NCBI GenBank assembly: GCA_964571765.1
Contig: CAZNDH010000003.1
Span: 1 to 64,000, forward strand
From: ZC4RG35 sp964571765
GTDB taxonomy: Bacteria > Actinomycetota > Acidimicrobiia > Spongiisociales > ZC4RG35
Direction of reading: 5' to 3'
Length of the DNA: 64,000 nt
Made by a program: the position numbers and the translations under genes. Shown here piece after piece: positions 24,076-32,121 of this stretch. The notes under the pieces are model-generated. The model was not told where the DNA came from and made no database searches. It saw nothing but the letters and a program-made list of their open reading frames with translations. The stretch's first letter is position 1. Every line of letters starts with the position of its first letter.

Positions 24076-25200
24076 ATGAGCTCGAACACCAGTTCGACTA
24101 TCGATCACGGGGCTGGCAGCCTCGAAAGCGTCGATGCCGCCGAGCAGACCCTGATCACGGCCGAGCGTCACATCGCCATTCTCCGGGGCATCCAACTCCA
24201 AGCCCTCGACGCTCTGGATCAGGCCCAGGTCGCCACCGCTGACGGGTCCCGCAATCTCGCCGAATGGGTAGCCGCCCGAGTCGACATCGGCCCGGCCACC
24301 GCCAAGGACCTGGTCTCGACGATGAGGCGCACCCAGTCCCGACCCGACCTGCGGGCCGTCCTGACAGAAGGAGAGGCCACCTTCGACCGGATGTCGGCAG
24401 CAGCCCTCATCGCCCAGACCCATGAACCCGATCCCCTCTTCTCCCACCTCGACATCACCGGGGTCCGAGGAGAAGCATCACGCCGGGATCCGATCGACTA
24501 TCAAACCGAGACCCGGACGTTCGCCGACCGGTTCCTGGTGATGCAGCCCTCGCTCGACGAATCGTGGTGGAAGCTCTGGGGAGGCTTTGATGGTCTCACT
24601 GGTGCCATCATCGACCGGGCTCTCAGCGAGGCTGCCGACCTATTGCCCTGTGATCCGGAAGCACCACGGAACTCTTCCTGGCGGAGGGCCACCGCGCTGG
24701 CGGCGATCAGCGTCGGAGACGAAACTGCTCCCTCACAGGTCACACTGTTCGTCGACTCCGACATGGCAGGGCCCAGCAATGGACGGGCTGGGATCTATCT
24801 CGAGGCCGGTCCGAGAGTGGGAAAGTTGATGCTCGAAGCGATCCTCTGCGATGCCGAACTCGAGGTCGTCGCCCTCGGGTCCCAAGGCGAGCCGATCCGC
24901 TACGGGCGACGCTCTCGAACTGTCCCACCGGTTCTCCGGCGGTCAGTTCTCCACCGAGACGGCAACCGTTGCGCGATCGACGGCTGCGGTAGCCGCAACC
25001 GGCTCCAGATCCACCACATCATCCCCTGGAGCCAAGGCGGCACCACAGACCCCGAAAACCTGCTCACCCTGTGTTGGTACCACCACCACGTCGCAATCCA
25101 CCAACACCGGCTGACACCCCGGCGGCATCAGCTTCACGGACGCTGGCGTCTCAGCCGAGCACCCCGGGCACCACCCGACCACAGCGACCCACTCCCCTGA
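24076..25200 (+). CDS. 13E12-type (DUF222) HNH endonuclease-like protein
   Basis: A 374-residue protein with an N-terminal DUF222-like helical region (AERHIAILRGIQLQALDALD, SRNLAEWVAARVDIGPATAK) and a C-terminal HNH module: VLHRDGNRCAIDGCGSRN, LQIHHIIPWSQGGTTDPENL and CWYHHHVAIHQH, which together provide two zinc-binding CxxC-type pairs and the His-His-Asn catalytic set. These genes occur in many dispersed copies in actinobacteria and behave like repetitive, possibly mobile, sequence. The protein probably nicks or cleaves DNA, but its target and role are unknown. The start is set at 24076 because of the hexamer just upstream. Confidence 0.9.
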   Translation: MSSNTSSTIDHGAGSLESVDAAEQTLITAERHIAILRGIQLQALDALDQAQVATADGSRNLAEWVAARVDIGPATAKDLVSTMRRTQSRPDLRAVLTEGEATFDRMSAAALIAQTHEPDPLFSHLDITGVRGEASRRDPIDYQTETRTFADRFLVMQPSLDESWWKLWGGFDGLTGAIIDRALSEAADLLPCDPEAPRNSSWRRATALAAISVGDETAPSQVTLFVDSDMAGPSNGRAGIYLEAGPRVGKLMLEAILCDAELEVVALGSQGEPIRYGRRSRTVPPVLRRSVLHRDGNRCAIDGCGSRNRLQIHHIIPWSQGGTTDPENLLTLCWYHHHVAIHQHRLTPRRHQLHGRWRLSRAPRAPPDHSDPLP

Positions 25201-25273
25201 CCCCCTCGATACCCCACCAAACCGATCGACCTGAACAGCGCAACCTGGCTTGGTTGAAAGAGGCTCCCCGTGA

Positions 25274-25768
25274 TCATCGACCGCGCGTGGGCAACCGTCG
25301 CTCCATGGCCAGAAGATCCCAAAGCTCGCCGTCCCGTCTCTCCCAGGCCTTCGCTCGAACCTCGACCTCGACGAACCCGAACTTCCGGTACAAGCTGATG
25401 GCGGGTTCGTTGTGTGGGAACACATCGAGGGCCAAACGTCCTGCCCCGTTAGTGACTGCCCAGTCAATCGCTACTTCCATCATCGCTGTTCCTACACCCT
25501 GGCGGCGATGTGTGCTGAGAACGCCCATCCCTAACTCGGCTGTCCCTCCAGGCTGAAGATCCACCGTGATCCACCCCACAGGCGTGGCGTCGAGCTCAGC
25601 CAGGAACAGCACACGTTCGGATCGATCCGCATACTCATCGACGATCTTCTCGGACCAACCAGACACCGGTACCTCGGCGCCGATCCACTTTCCCTCGGCC
25701 GCCACCGATTCAAAGATTCGCTGCCAAGCCTCCCCGTCGGTAGCTCCCAATGGGCGACAAGTCACCAT
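25274..25768 (-). CDS. GNAT family N-acetyltransferase
   Basis: A 164-residue GCN5-related acetyltransferase. The acetyl-CoA loop is THRRQGVGTAMMEVAIDWA (R/Q-x-x-G-x-G/A), preceded by the beta-bulge strand GTAELGMGVL and followed by GRLALDVFPHNEPAISLYRKFGF, a typical motif B ending in the LYRKFGF element. The overall resemblance is to small-molecule or protein N-acetyltransferases of the RimI/phosphinothricin type, but the substrate cannot be predicted. It is convergent with the HNH gene. Confidence 0.88.
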   Translation of the reverse strand: MVTCRPLGATDGEAWQRIFESVAAEGKWIGAEVPVSGWSEKIVDEYADRSERVLFLAELDATPVGWITVDLQPGGTAELGMGVLSTHRRQGVGTAMMEVAIDWAVTNGAGRLALDVFPHNEPAISLYRKFGFVEVEVRAKAWERRDGELWDLLAMERRLPTRGR

Positions 25769-25912
25769 CGCCTGCTCGACTTCGCCATGATGTCACGGCA
25801 CAAAGCTACCCAGGTGGCAACGACCTGGACCTCGGTATCCAACGAGGGGACGATGAAACGCAACGCATCCGCCACACGATTCAGGGGGTGTCCTCCTCCG
25901 AGCCAGGCTATC

Positions 25913-25918
25913 TAGTCT
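25913..25918 (+). promoter_or_regulatory. -10 hexamer of a leaderless upp promoter
   Basis: TAGTCT, 7 nt before the upp ATG; no Shine-Dalgarno is present. Confidence 0.45.
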
Positions 25919-25925
25919 CCGTCCC

Positions 25926-26546
25926 ATGCCCGTGACCATCGTCGAACATCCTCTGGCCGCCGATCTGCTCACCGTCCTCCGCGATCGTTCGACGCAGCCA
26001 CCGGAGTTCCGCCAGACCGCCGAGAGGCTCGGCTACCTGCTGGTCGCCGAGGCCATCGCCGACATGACCACCCAACTGGTGGACATCGAGACCCCGCTGG
26101 AGACCACCACCGGTACCCGGCTCCAACGTCCGGTGGTGGCGGTGGCGGTGCTGCGGGCCGGCCTGGGCCTGCTCGAGTCGGTGTTGACCCTGGTCCCCGA
26201 TGCTGCCATCGGCTTCGCCGGGGTGCAACGCGACGAGGACACCGCCCAACCCATGGAGTACTACACCAAGTTCCCCACCCTGGAAGGCGCCCGGGTCCTG
26301 GTCCTCGAGCCGATGCTGGCCACCGGAGGCTCACTCTCCTGGGCGGTGGGCAAGGTCAAGGAGAACGGGGCACGAGACATCACCGCGGTGTGTGTTGTTG
26401 CCGCCCCTGAGGGGATCGCCAGGATGGAGGCCGACCATCCCGAGATGAGGATCGTTGCCGCCACCCTCGACCGGGGTCTCGACTCCAGCTTCTACATCAC
26501 CCCCGGCCTGGGCGACATGGGAGACCGACTCTTCGGAACGGTGTGA
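25926..26546 (+). CDS. upp: uracil phosphoribosyltransferase
   Basis: Salvages uracil to UMP using PRPP. At 206 residues it has the family length. Visible elements: VVAVAVLRAGLGLLESVL, IGFAGVQRDEDTAQPMEYYT, the PRPP loop VLVLEPMLATGGSLSWAV (the usual D-P-M-L-A-T-G-G with Glu in place of the first Asp), VVAAPEGIARMEADHPE and the uracil-binding C-terminus YITPGLGDMGDRLFGT. The stop overlaps the start of the alkyltransferase-like gene (GTGA). Confidence 0.96.
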   Translation: MPVTIVEHPLAADLLTVLRDRSTQPPEFRQTAERLGYLLVAEAIADMTTQLVDIETPLETTTGTRLQRPVVAVAVLRAGLGLLESVLTLVPDAAIGFAGVQRDEDTAQPMEYYTKFPTLEGARVLVLEPMLATGGSLSWAVGKVKENGARDITAVCVVAAPEGIARMEADHPEMRIVAATLDRGLDSSFYITPGLGDMGDRLFGTV

Positions 26547-26845
26547 CCGACTTCGAGGAGTCGGTGGTTGCGGTGATCTCCTCGCTCGAGCCGGGTGACG
26601 TCGTCACCTACGGCGAGGTCGCAGCCGAGGCGGGTCACCCCGGGGCGGGGAGGGCAGTGGGCAACCTGCTTCGCACCCTCGATGCCGGGCTCCCCTGGTG
26701 GCGGGTGGTCGGGGCCGGCGGCCTGCTGCGCAGCCCCGACCCGCGCCGTCAGGCGAAGATGCTTGCCGACGAAGGGGTGCTCGTCGTCGGTTTCAAAGTG
26801 GCATCGACACCAGGCGACGATCGGCGTCATCCTCGCCCCGGTTAG
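26543..26845 (+). CDS. alkyltransferase-like protein (MGMT family, Cys replaced by Trp)
   Basis: A 100-residue MGMT/Ogt DNA-binding domain: ISSLEPGDVVTYGEVAAEAG, HPGAGRAVGNLLR and LPWWRVVGAGGLLRSPDPR. In active O6-alkylguanine transferases the motif is PCHRVV; here PWWRVV places Trp at the acceptor position, the hallmark of alkyltransferase-like (ATL) proteins. These bind O6-alkylguanine lesions and hand them to nucleotide excision repair without removing the alkyl group. It is translationally coupled to upp. Its TAG stop forms the start of the next gene's putative -10. Confidence 0.9.
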   Translation: MTDFEESVVAVISSLEPGDVVTYGEVAAEAGHPGAGRAVGNLLRTLDAGLPWWRVVGAGGLLRSPDPRRQAKMLADEGVLVVGFKVASTPGDDRRHPRPG

Positions 26846-26848
26846 CCT
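26843..26848 (+). promoter_or_regulatory. -10 hexamer overlapping the ATL stop codon
   Basis: TAGCCT whose first three bases are the TAG stop of the preceding gene; 6 nt before the ATG at 26855. Confidence 0.45.
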
Positions 26849-26854
26849 TCGTCG

Positions 26855-27502
26855 ATGGATCAGCCATCGCATGAGGTCAGCGTCACCGGTGTGGGAGAGG
26901 TCTCTGCCCCTCCAGACGTGGTCGTCGTCGAGCTGGGAGTCTCGATCCTCGACCAGACCGTGGCAACAGCATCGGCCGGTGCCGCGTCGGCCGCCCGCCG
27001 ACTCGTCGACTCCCTGACCGGGAACGGGGTCGAGCGCTCGGAGGTGTCAACCATGGGCTACTCGATCATCCCCGAGTACGACTGGGTCGACAACCAACGA
27101 CGCCTGCTCGGGTATCGGGTGACCAACACCCTTCGCGCCCGAGTGAGCGAGGCCGATCGCGCCGGTGACATCCTCGATGCCGCGGTGGCTGCAGGTGGCG
27201 ACCACATCCAGGTCAACAGCCTCCGATTCGAATTCGCCGATGAGCATGCCCTGCTCGCCCGGGCTAGGGAGGCTGCCTGGGTCGACGCCTCGGCGAAGGC
27301 TGGGCAACTCGCCGAGCTCGCCGGCCAGCCGCTGGGGCCGGCCCTGTCGGTCACCGAGTCGGGGCCGGGAGCACCGGGACCACTGCCCCTGGCCAGGCTG
27401 AGGATGGAGGCCGCCGACGTCACGACTCCGGTCGAAGGAGGCTCGTCGACGGTCACCGTCACCCTCCAGGTTCGTTTCGCCCTTGGCGACCGTCCGACTT
27501 GA
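26855..27502 (+). CDS. SIMPL (DUF541) domain protein
   Basis: A 215-residue protein with the SIMPL pattern: EVSVTGVGEVSAPPDVVVVE at the N-terminus, TASAGAASAARRLVDSL, the central LGYRVTNTLRARVSEADRAG, and a C-terminal strand TVTVTLQVRFAL. SIMPL proteins (BP26/Omp28 type) form oligomeric rings, and many are exported. Here no signal peptide is visible, so it is probably cytoplasmic. The function in actinobacteria is not established. Its own hexamer overlaps the stop of the upstream gene. Confidence 0.88.
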   Translation: MDQPSHEVSVTGVGEVSAPPDVVVVELGVSILDQTVATASAGAASAARRLVDSLTGNGVERSEVSTMGYSIIPEYDWVDNQRRLLGYRVTNTLRARVSEADRAGDILDAAVAAGGDHIQVNSLRFEFADEHALLARAREAAWVDASAKAGQLAELAGQPLGPALSVTESGPGAPGPLPLARLRMEAADVTTPVEGGSSTVTVTLQVRFALGDRPT

Positions 27503-27528
27503 ACGTCGGTTGACCCCGGATGACACTC

Positions 27529-28533
27529 ATGTCGATCAGGCACTTTCTCAACACATTCGACTGGTCCCGCACCGAGCTCCAGGCGATGATCGACGACGCC
27601 CGCCACCTCAAGGAGGCCCCTCTAGGTGATGACCTGTCCGGGAAGACGGTGGCCTTGGTGTTCCTCAACAACTCGCTGCGCACCCGGACATCGTTCGATG
27701 TCGGGGTTCGCCAGCTCGGGGGCCACGCCGTGGTCCTCTCCCCCAGCGGCGGGATGTGGCCCCTCGAGTTCGAGCCGGGCGCGGTGATGACCGGCGAGGC
27801 CGAGGAACATGTCTCCGAGGCGGCCAAGGTGCTCTCCCGCTACTGCGACATGATCGGGATACGTGCCTTCCCCCGTTTCGTCGACTGGGAGGAGGATCGT
27901 AAGGACAAGGTGCTCAATGCCTGGGCCGAGCATGCCGAGGTCCCGGTGATCAACATGGAGACGATCACCCACCCCTGTCAGGAGATGGCACTGGCGATGA
28001 CCCTCCAGGAGTATCTCGGCAACCTCGAAGGCAAGCGCTTCCTGCTCACGTGGAGCTATCACCCCAAGCCCCTCAACACCGCGGTGGCCAACTCGGCCCT
28101 GGTGATCGCGGCCAAGATGGGCATGGACGTCACCCTGCTCTGCCCCAACCCGGACTTCGTGCTTGATCCGCGCTACATGGACATCGCCCGGGCTGACGCC
28201 GACCTAAACGGTCGCCAGGTCAAGGTAAGTCACGACCCGGAGGAGGCCTACGCCAGCACCGACTTCGTCTACGCCAAGAGCTGGGGCGCCCTCCCCTTCT
28301 TCGGCCGGTGGGAGGAGGAGCGTCCGATAAGGGAACGGCACCGGGACTTCATCGTCGACGAGGAGAAGATGGGGCTCACAGACGGCGCCCTGGTCAGCCA
28401 TTGCCTGCCCATGAGGCGCAACGTGATCATGACCGACGCCGTCTTCGACAGCCCGGCCTGCATCGCCTATGACGAAGCCGAGAACCGGCTCCATGTCCAG
28501 AAGGCGATCATGAGAGAGTTGGTGTCGGGATGA
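27529..28533 (+). CDS. argF': N-acetylornithine carbamoyltransferase (AOTCase)
   Basis: Predicted to carbamoylate N-acetylornithine rather than ornithine. At 334 residues it resembles the Xanthomonas enzyme along its whole length: SIRHFLNTFDWSR, the carbamoyl-phosphate loop SLRTRTSF, INMETITHPCQEMA, TWSYHPKPLNTAVANSA, YAKSWGALPFFGRW and HCLPMRRNV. Glu92 (GEAEEH) matches the residue reported, as I recall, to select acetyl- over succinylornithine. Residue 300 (after RRNV) is Ile where the Xanthomonas enzyme has a lysine (Lys302) that can be carboxylated. The ATG at 27529 matches family N-termini; an in-frame ATG at 27520 is an alternative. The stop overlaps the fused argB gene. Confidence 0.9.
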   Translation: MSIRHFLNTFDWSRTELQAMIDDARHLKEAPLGDDLSGKTVALVFLNNSLRTRTSFDVGVRQLGGHAVVLSPSGGMWPLEFEPGAVMTGEAEEHVSEAAKVLSRYCDMIGIRAFPRFVDWEEDRKDKVLNAWAEHAEVPVINMETITHPCQEMALAMTLQEYLGNLEGKRFLLTWSYHPKPLNTAVANSALVIAAKMGMDVTLLCPNPDFVLDPRYMDIARADADLNGRQVKVSHDPEEAYASTDFVYAKSWGALPFFGRWEEERPIRERHRDFIVDEEKMGLTDGALVSHCLPMRRNVIMTDAVFDSPACIAYDEAENRLHVQKAIMRELVSG

Positions 28534-29855
28534 GCCCGACCCGCGACGTTCGTCAGACCATCGTCCAGCTGTTGTCCAACATGAGCGACAGCCGGGAGAT
28601 CCGCACCTATCTGAGCCGCTTCTCGGCCATCGACCGGTCCCGGTTCGCGGTGATCAAGATCGGGGGAGCGATCATCCGCGATCGGCTCGAGGAGACCGCG
28701 GCCTCTCTTGCCTTCCTCCACACCGTCGGGCTGACCCCAATCGTCATCCACGGCGGTGGTCCCCAGTTGGACGAACGGCTCGCCCAACGGGGAATCACCA
28801 CCGAGCGGCGAGACGGGCTGCGGGTGACCACCAGCGAGGTCCTCGACGTTGCCCGGGAGGTCTTCTCCGAGCAGAACATCGCCCTGGTCGAGGCGATACG
28901 GGAGAGGGGGGTCCCTGCTCATGGGCTCACCGAGGGAGTGTTCGACGCCCGGATCCGCGACCGAGAGCTCCTCGGGTTCGTCGGGGAGCCGACCAGTGTC
29001 AGGGTCGACAAGCTGAGGTCGATAGTCGACTCCGGTGCGATCCCCATCCTCACTTGTCTCGGGGTGGCACCCGGGGGCCAGATCCTCAATATGAACGCCG
29101 ACAGCGCTACCAGGATGCTGGTGCATGCCGTCCAGCCGATCAAGATCATCTTCTTGGTCGACTCGGGGGGGCTGCTGGACGGGGAAGGACAGGTGATCGA
29201 CTCGATCAACCTGGTCACCGACTACCAGCACCTGATGAGCCAGGACTGGGTGCACTCGGGGATGCGTCTCAAGCTGGAGGAGATCAAGCTCCTCCTCGAC
29301 GACTCCCCCCCGTCGACCTCGGTGTCCCTGACCACACCGGCGGCCCTGGTACGAGAGCTCTTCACCCACGGAGGAGCGGGAACACTGGTCCGCAGGGGGG
29401 AGCGCATCCTCCAGATCACCGACAAGGAGGAGGTGGAGGTCGGCCGGCTGGTCCCCCTCCTCGAGACCTCCTTCGGGAGGCCCCTACGCCCGGAATGGTG
29501 GGACGATCTCAGCCTGGAGACCGCCTTCGTCTCGGAGAGCTACCGGGGTGCCGCCATCGTCACCCGGGTCGACTCCTTCGCCTATCTCGACAAGTTCGCC
29601 GTAGCCGAGAGCGCCCGGGGCGAGGGGATGGCCCGCACCGTGTGGGACGAGATGGCCCGTGACTTCCCGGCGATCTTCTGGCGATCCCGCACCGACAACG
29701 CGATCAACTCGTTCTACATCGCAGAAGCCGACGGCTCGGTGCGCCGGGGCAAGTGGATGATCTTCTGGAAGGGGGAGGCCGACTTCGACCGGATCTCCCA
29801 GGCGGTCAAGCTGATCACCGACCTCCCCGAGTCCTTCCTCGGAGCCGGGCCATGA
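28530..29855 (+). CDS. argB: bifunctional N-acetylglutamate kinase/N-acetylglutamate synthase
   Basis: A 441-residue fusion. The amino-acid kinase domain (about 1-285) has FAVIKIGGAIIRD, PIVIHGGGPQLDERL, GLRVTTSEVLDVAREVF, ILNMNADSATRMLVHA and MRLKLEEIKLLLDD. The C-terminal GNAT-like domain (about 290-441) has YRGAAIVTRV, SFAYLDKFAVAESARGEGMA and ARDFPAIFWRSRTDNAINSF, the arrangement of vertebrate-like NAGS and Xanthomonas NAGS-K. One polypeptide would then do steps 1 and 2 of arginine synthesis, with arginine feedback expected from the family. Overlaps the AOTCase stop (ATGA) and argC start (ATGA). Confidence 0.92.
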   Translation: MSPTRDVRQTIVQLLSNMSDSREIRTYLSRFSAIDRSRFAVIKIGGAIIRDRLEETAASLAFLHTVGLTPIVIHGGGPQLDERLAQRGITTERRDGLRVTTSEVLDVAREVFSEQNIALVEAIRERGVPAHGLTEGVFDARIRDRELLGFVGEPTSVRVDKLRSIVDSGAIPILTCLGVAPGGQILNMNADSATRMLVHAVQPIKIIFLVDSGGLLDGEGQVIDSINLVTDYQHLMSQDWVHSGMRLKLEEIKLLLDDSPPSTSVSLTTPAALVRELFTHGGAGTLVRRGERILQITDKEEVEVGRLVPLLETSFGRPLRPEWWDDLSLETAFVSESYRGAAIVTRVDSFAYLDKFAVAESARGEGMARTVWDEMARDFPAIFWRSRTDNAINSFYIAEADGSVRRGKWMIFWKGEADFDRISQAVKLITDLPESFLGAGP

Positions 29856-30766
29856 CCACGGTGGGCATCGTCGGGGCCCGGGGGCATACCGGAACCGAGC
29901 TGCTGCGGATCCTGGCCCGGCACCCCGCGGTCGAGATGGTCTTCGCCGGCTCCCGGGAGCTCGCCGGGAGCCCGATCGAAAACTTCCCCGGGCTGAGCTT
30001 CACCTCGGTGGTGCCCGAGCATCTGGCGGCCGAGCCGCCGGAGGTGGTCTTCCTCGCCTTGCCCGACGGCGCCGCAGCCCCATACGTGGAGGCCGTCGGC
30101 CCGGAGACGGTCATCATCGACATCTCCGCCGATCACCGGTTCGACCCCGATTGGACCTACGGGCTGCCCGAGCTGTTTCGCGACCGGATCACGGGTTCGG
30201 CCCGGATCGCCAACCCCGGCTGTTACGCCACGGTGATGCAGCTCGCCCTGGCCCCGCTGATCCCCAACCTCGATGGGGTCCCCGCCGTCTTCGGGGTGTC
30301 GGGGTACTCGGGAGCCGGCACCACCCCCAGCCCGAGGAACGACCCTGAGCGGCTGGCCGGCAATCTGATGCCCTACAAGCTGGTGGGCCACAACCACGAA
30401 CGGGAGGCGGTCACCCATCTTGGCCACCCGGTCCGGTTCATGCCCCATGTCCACCAGGCGTTCCGCGGCCTACTGATCACCGCTCACATCCCGGTCACCG
30501 GGCCGATGACCGTCTCCGACGTGGCCAAGCTGGTGGAGCACGCCTATCAGGACGAGCCACTGGTCGAGGTCACCGACAAGATCCCCGAGCTGAGAGACGG
30601 GACCGGCCGACTCGGGGTCCTCCTCGGCGGCTTCGAGGCAAGCGAGGATGGGCACAACGTGGTCGTGGTCGGTGCCGAGGACAACCTCCTCAAAGGAGCC
30701 GCCGTCCAGGCAGTGCAGAACATGAACCTGGCGCTGGGTCTCCCCGAGCTGAGCGGGATAGCCTGA
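29852..30766 (+). CDS. argC: N-acetyl-gamma-glutamyl-phosphate reductase
   Basis: Third step of arginine synthesis. The 304-residue protein has an N-terminal dinucleotide fold (TTVGIVGARGHTGTELLRIL), the catalytic cysteine in RIANPGCYATVMQLAL, GVSGYSGAGTTPSPRND, and the C-terminal FMPHVHQAFRGLLIT and VVVVGAEDNLLKGAAVQAVQ. It is shorter than the roughly 340-residue type common in actinobacteria and similar to the compact Xanthomonas type. The ATG at 29852 overlaps the preceding stop; the earlier start of the open frame lies inside argB and is rejected. Confidence 0.93.
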   Translation: MTTVGIVGARGHTGTELLRILARHPAVEMVFAGSRELAGSPIENFPGLSFTSVVPEHLAAEPPEVVFLALPDGAAAPYVEAVGPETVIIDISADHRFDPDWTYGLPELFRDRITGSARIANPGCYATVMQLALAPLIPNLDGVPAVFGVSGYSGAGTTPSPRNDPERLAGNLMPYKLVGHNHEREAVTHLGHPVRFMPHVHQAFRGLLITAHIPVTGPMTVSDVAKLVEHAYQDEPLVEVTDKIPELRDGTGRLGVLLGGFEASEDGHNVVVVGAEDNLLKGAAVQAVQNMNLALGLPELSGIA

Positions 30767-30772
30767 CCGACG

Positions 30773-32071
30773 GTGAGCTTCTCCGCGATCGGCTTGATCG
30801 AGGCAAAACGAGACGGGAAGGCTCTCGCCGACGACGCCATCGCCTGGATGATCGATGGCTTCACCCGTGGCGAGGTGCCCGACTACCAGATGTCGGCGAT
30901 GGCGATGGCCATCCTGTTCAACGGTCTCGACCCCGACGAGCTGACGGCGTGGACCGCGGCCATGCTCCATTCGGGCGACGTCCTCGACTTCTCCCATATC
31001 GACAAGGCCAAGGTCGACAAGCACTCCACCGGGGGTGTCGGGGACAAGATCTCAATCCCCCTTGCTCCCCTTGTGGCGGTGTGCGGTGTCGCCGTCCCGA
31101 TGATGTCGGGACGCGGGCTGGGCCACACCGGAGGCACCCTGGACAAGCTGGAGTCGATCCCGGGGTTCACCACCGCCCTGGACCGGGAGCAGTTCGCCGC
31201 CATCCTCGAGGAGCACGGCCTGGTCCTAGCCGGCCAGTCGGAGACCATGGTCCCCGCCGACCGCAAGCTGTACGCCCTGCGCGATGCCACCGGCACGGTC
31301 CCTTCGATCCCCCTGATCGCCTCGTCGATCATGTCGAAGAAGCTGGCCGAAGGGCTCGACGGACTGGTGCTCGACGTGAAGACCGGCTCCGGCGCCTTCA
31401 TGAAAGACCTGGTGGGGGCCCGAGAGCTGGCCCGGACCATGGTGGGCCTCGGTGCCGGCTCCGGGGTGGAAACCGTCGCCCTGATCACCTCGATGGAACA
31501 ACCCCTCGGCCGTGAGGTGGGCAATGCGAGCGAGATCCGGGAGTCGGTCGAGGTGCTCCGGGGAGGTGGGCCCGAAGACATCGTCGAGCTGACCCTGGCC
31601 TTGGGAGAGGTGATGCTCGAGCTCGCCGGAGTCGACGGGGGCCGGGACCGACTCCTCTCGCACATCGATGACGGCTCCGCCTTCCGCAAGTTGGTCGACG
31701 TGGCACGTGCCCACGGTGGCGACCCGGCAGTCCTCCACGACACCTCGAAGCTGGCGGTGGCCCCGGAGGAAGCGGTCATAGCCGCCGAGGAGGAGGGCTA
31801 CGTGAGCGGTTGCGACGCCCTCAGCATCGGAGTGGCCGCCACCCGGATCGGCGCCGGCCGGGAGCGGACCGACGACACCATCGATCCCGGTGTCGGCATC
31901 ACCCTGGAGGCCAAGATCGGGGATCGGGTCGAGCGTGGAGCTCCTTTGGCCCGGGTGAGGTACCGGGATCCGGAGCGTTGGGAGGCACAACGTGGCTCCC
32001 TGGAAGCTGCGTGGGAGATCGGCCCCGACCCCGTCGACCCGCCAAAGCTTGTGCTCGAACGGATTTCGTGA
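30773..32071 (+). CDS. deoA: thymidine/pyrimidine-nucleoside phosphorylase
   Basis: Phosphorolyses thymidine or other pyrimidine nucleosides to free base and (deoxy)ribose 1-phosphate. 432 residues: the N-terminal helical domain (GEVPDYQMSAMAMAILFNGL), the phosphate loop VDKHSTGGVGDKISIPLAPL, the family signature SGRGLGHTGGTLDKLESIPG, DVKTGSGAFMKD, and the C-terminal pyrimidine phosphorylase domain. The family does not separate DeoA from Pdp cleanly. It starts 7 bp after argC, so it is probably transcribed with the arginine genes, an unusual neighbour. Confidence 0.94.
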   Translation: MSFSAIGLIEAKRDGKALADDAIAWMIDGFTRGEVPDYQMSAMAMAILFNGLDPDELTAWTAAMLHSGDVLDFSHIDKAKVDKHSTGGVGDKISIPLAPLVAVCGVAVPMMSGRGLGHTGGTLDKLESIPGFTTALDREQFAAILEEHGLVLAGQSETMVPADRKLYALRDATGTVPSIPLIASSIMSKKLAEGLDGLVLDVKTGSGAFMKDLVGARELARTMVGLGAGSGVETVALITSMEQPLGREVGNASEIRESVEVLRGGGPEDIVELTLALGEVMLELAGVDGGRDRLLSHIDDGSAFRKLVDVARAHGGDPAVLHDTSKLAVAPEEAVIAAEEEGYVSGCDALSIGVAATRIGAGRERTDDTIDPGVGITLEAKIGDRVERGAPLARVRYRDPERWEAQRGSLEAAWEIGPDPVDPPKLVLERIS

Positions 32072-32084
32072 TCAAGCGCCCAGT

Positions 32085-32116
32085 TACCATCGGCGGCCCG
32101 ACCCCCTGACAAGGAG
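32085..32116 (+). promoter_or_regulatory. -10 hexamer and ribosome binding site of the etfBA operon
   Basis: TACCAT (32085-32090) is followed by AAGGAG (32111-32116), 5 nt before the ATG: a conventional leadered start. Confidence 0.45.
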
Positions 32117-32121
32117 AATCG

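Noticed and set aside
24050..24078. SOS (LexA) box upstream of the 13E12-type HNH gene
   Set aside because: Such genes often carry one, but the sequence TACGTTCACAC does not form the GAAC-N4-GTTC palindrome; it fits a -10 hexamer better.
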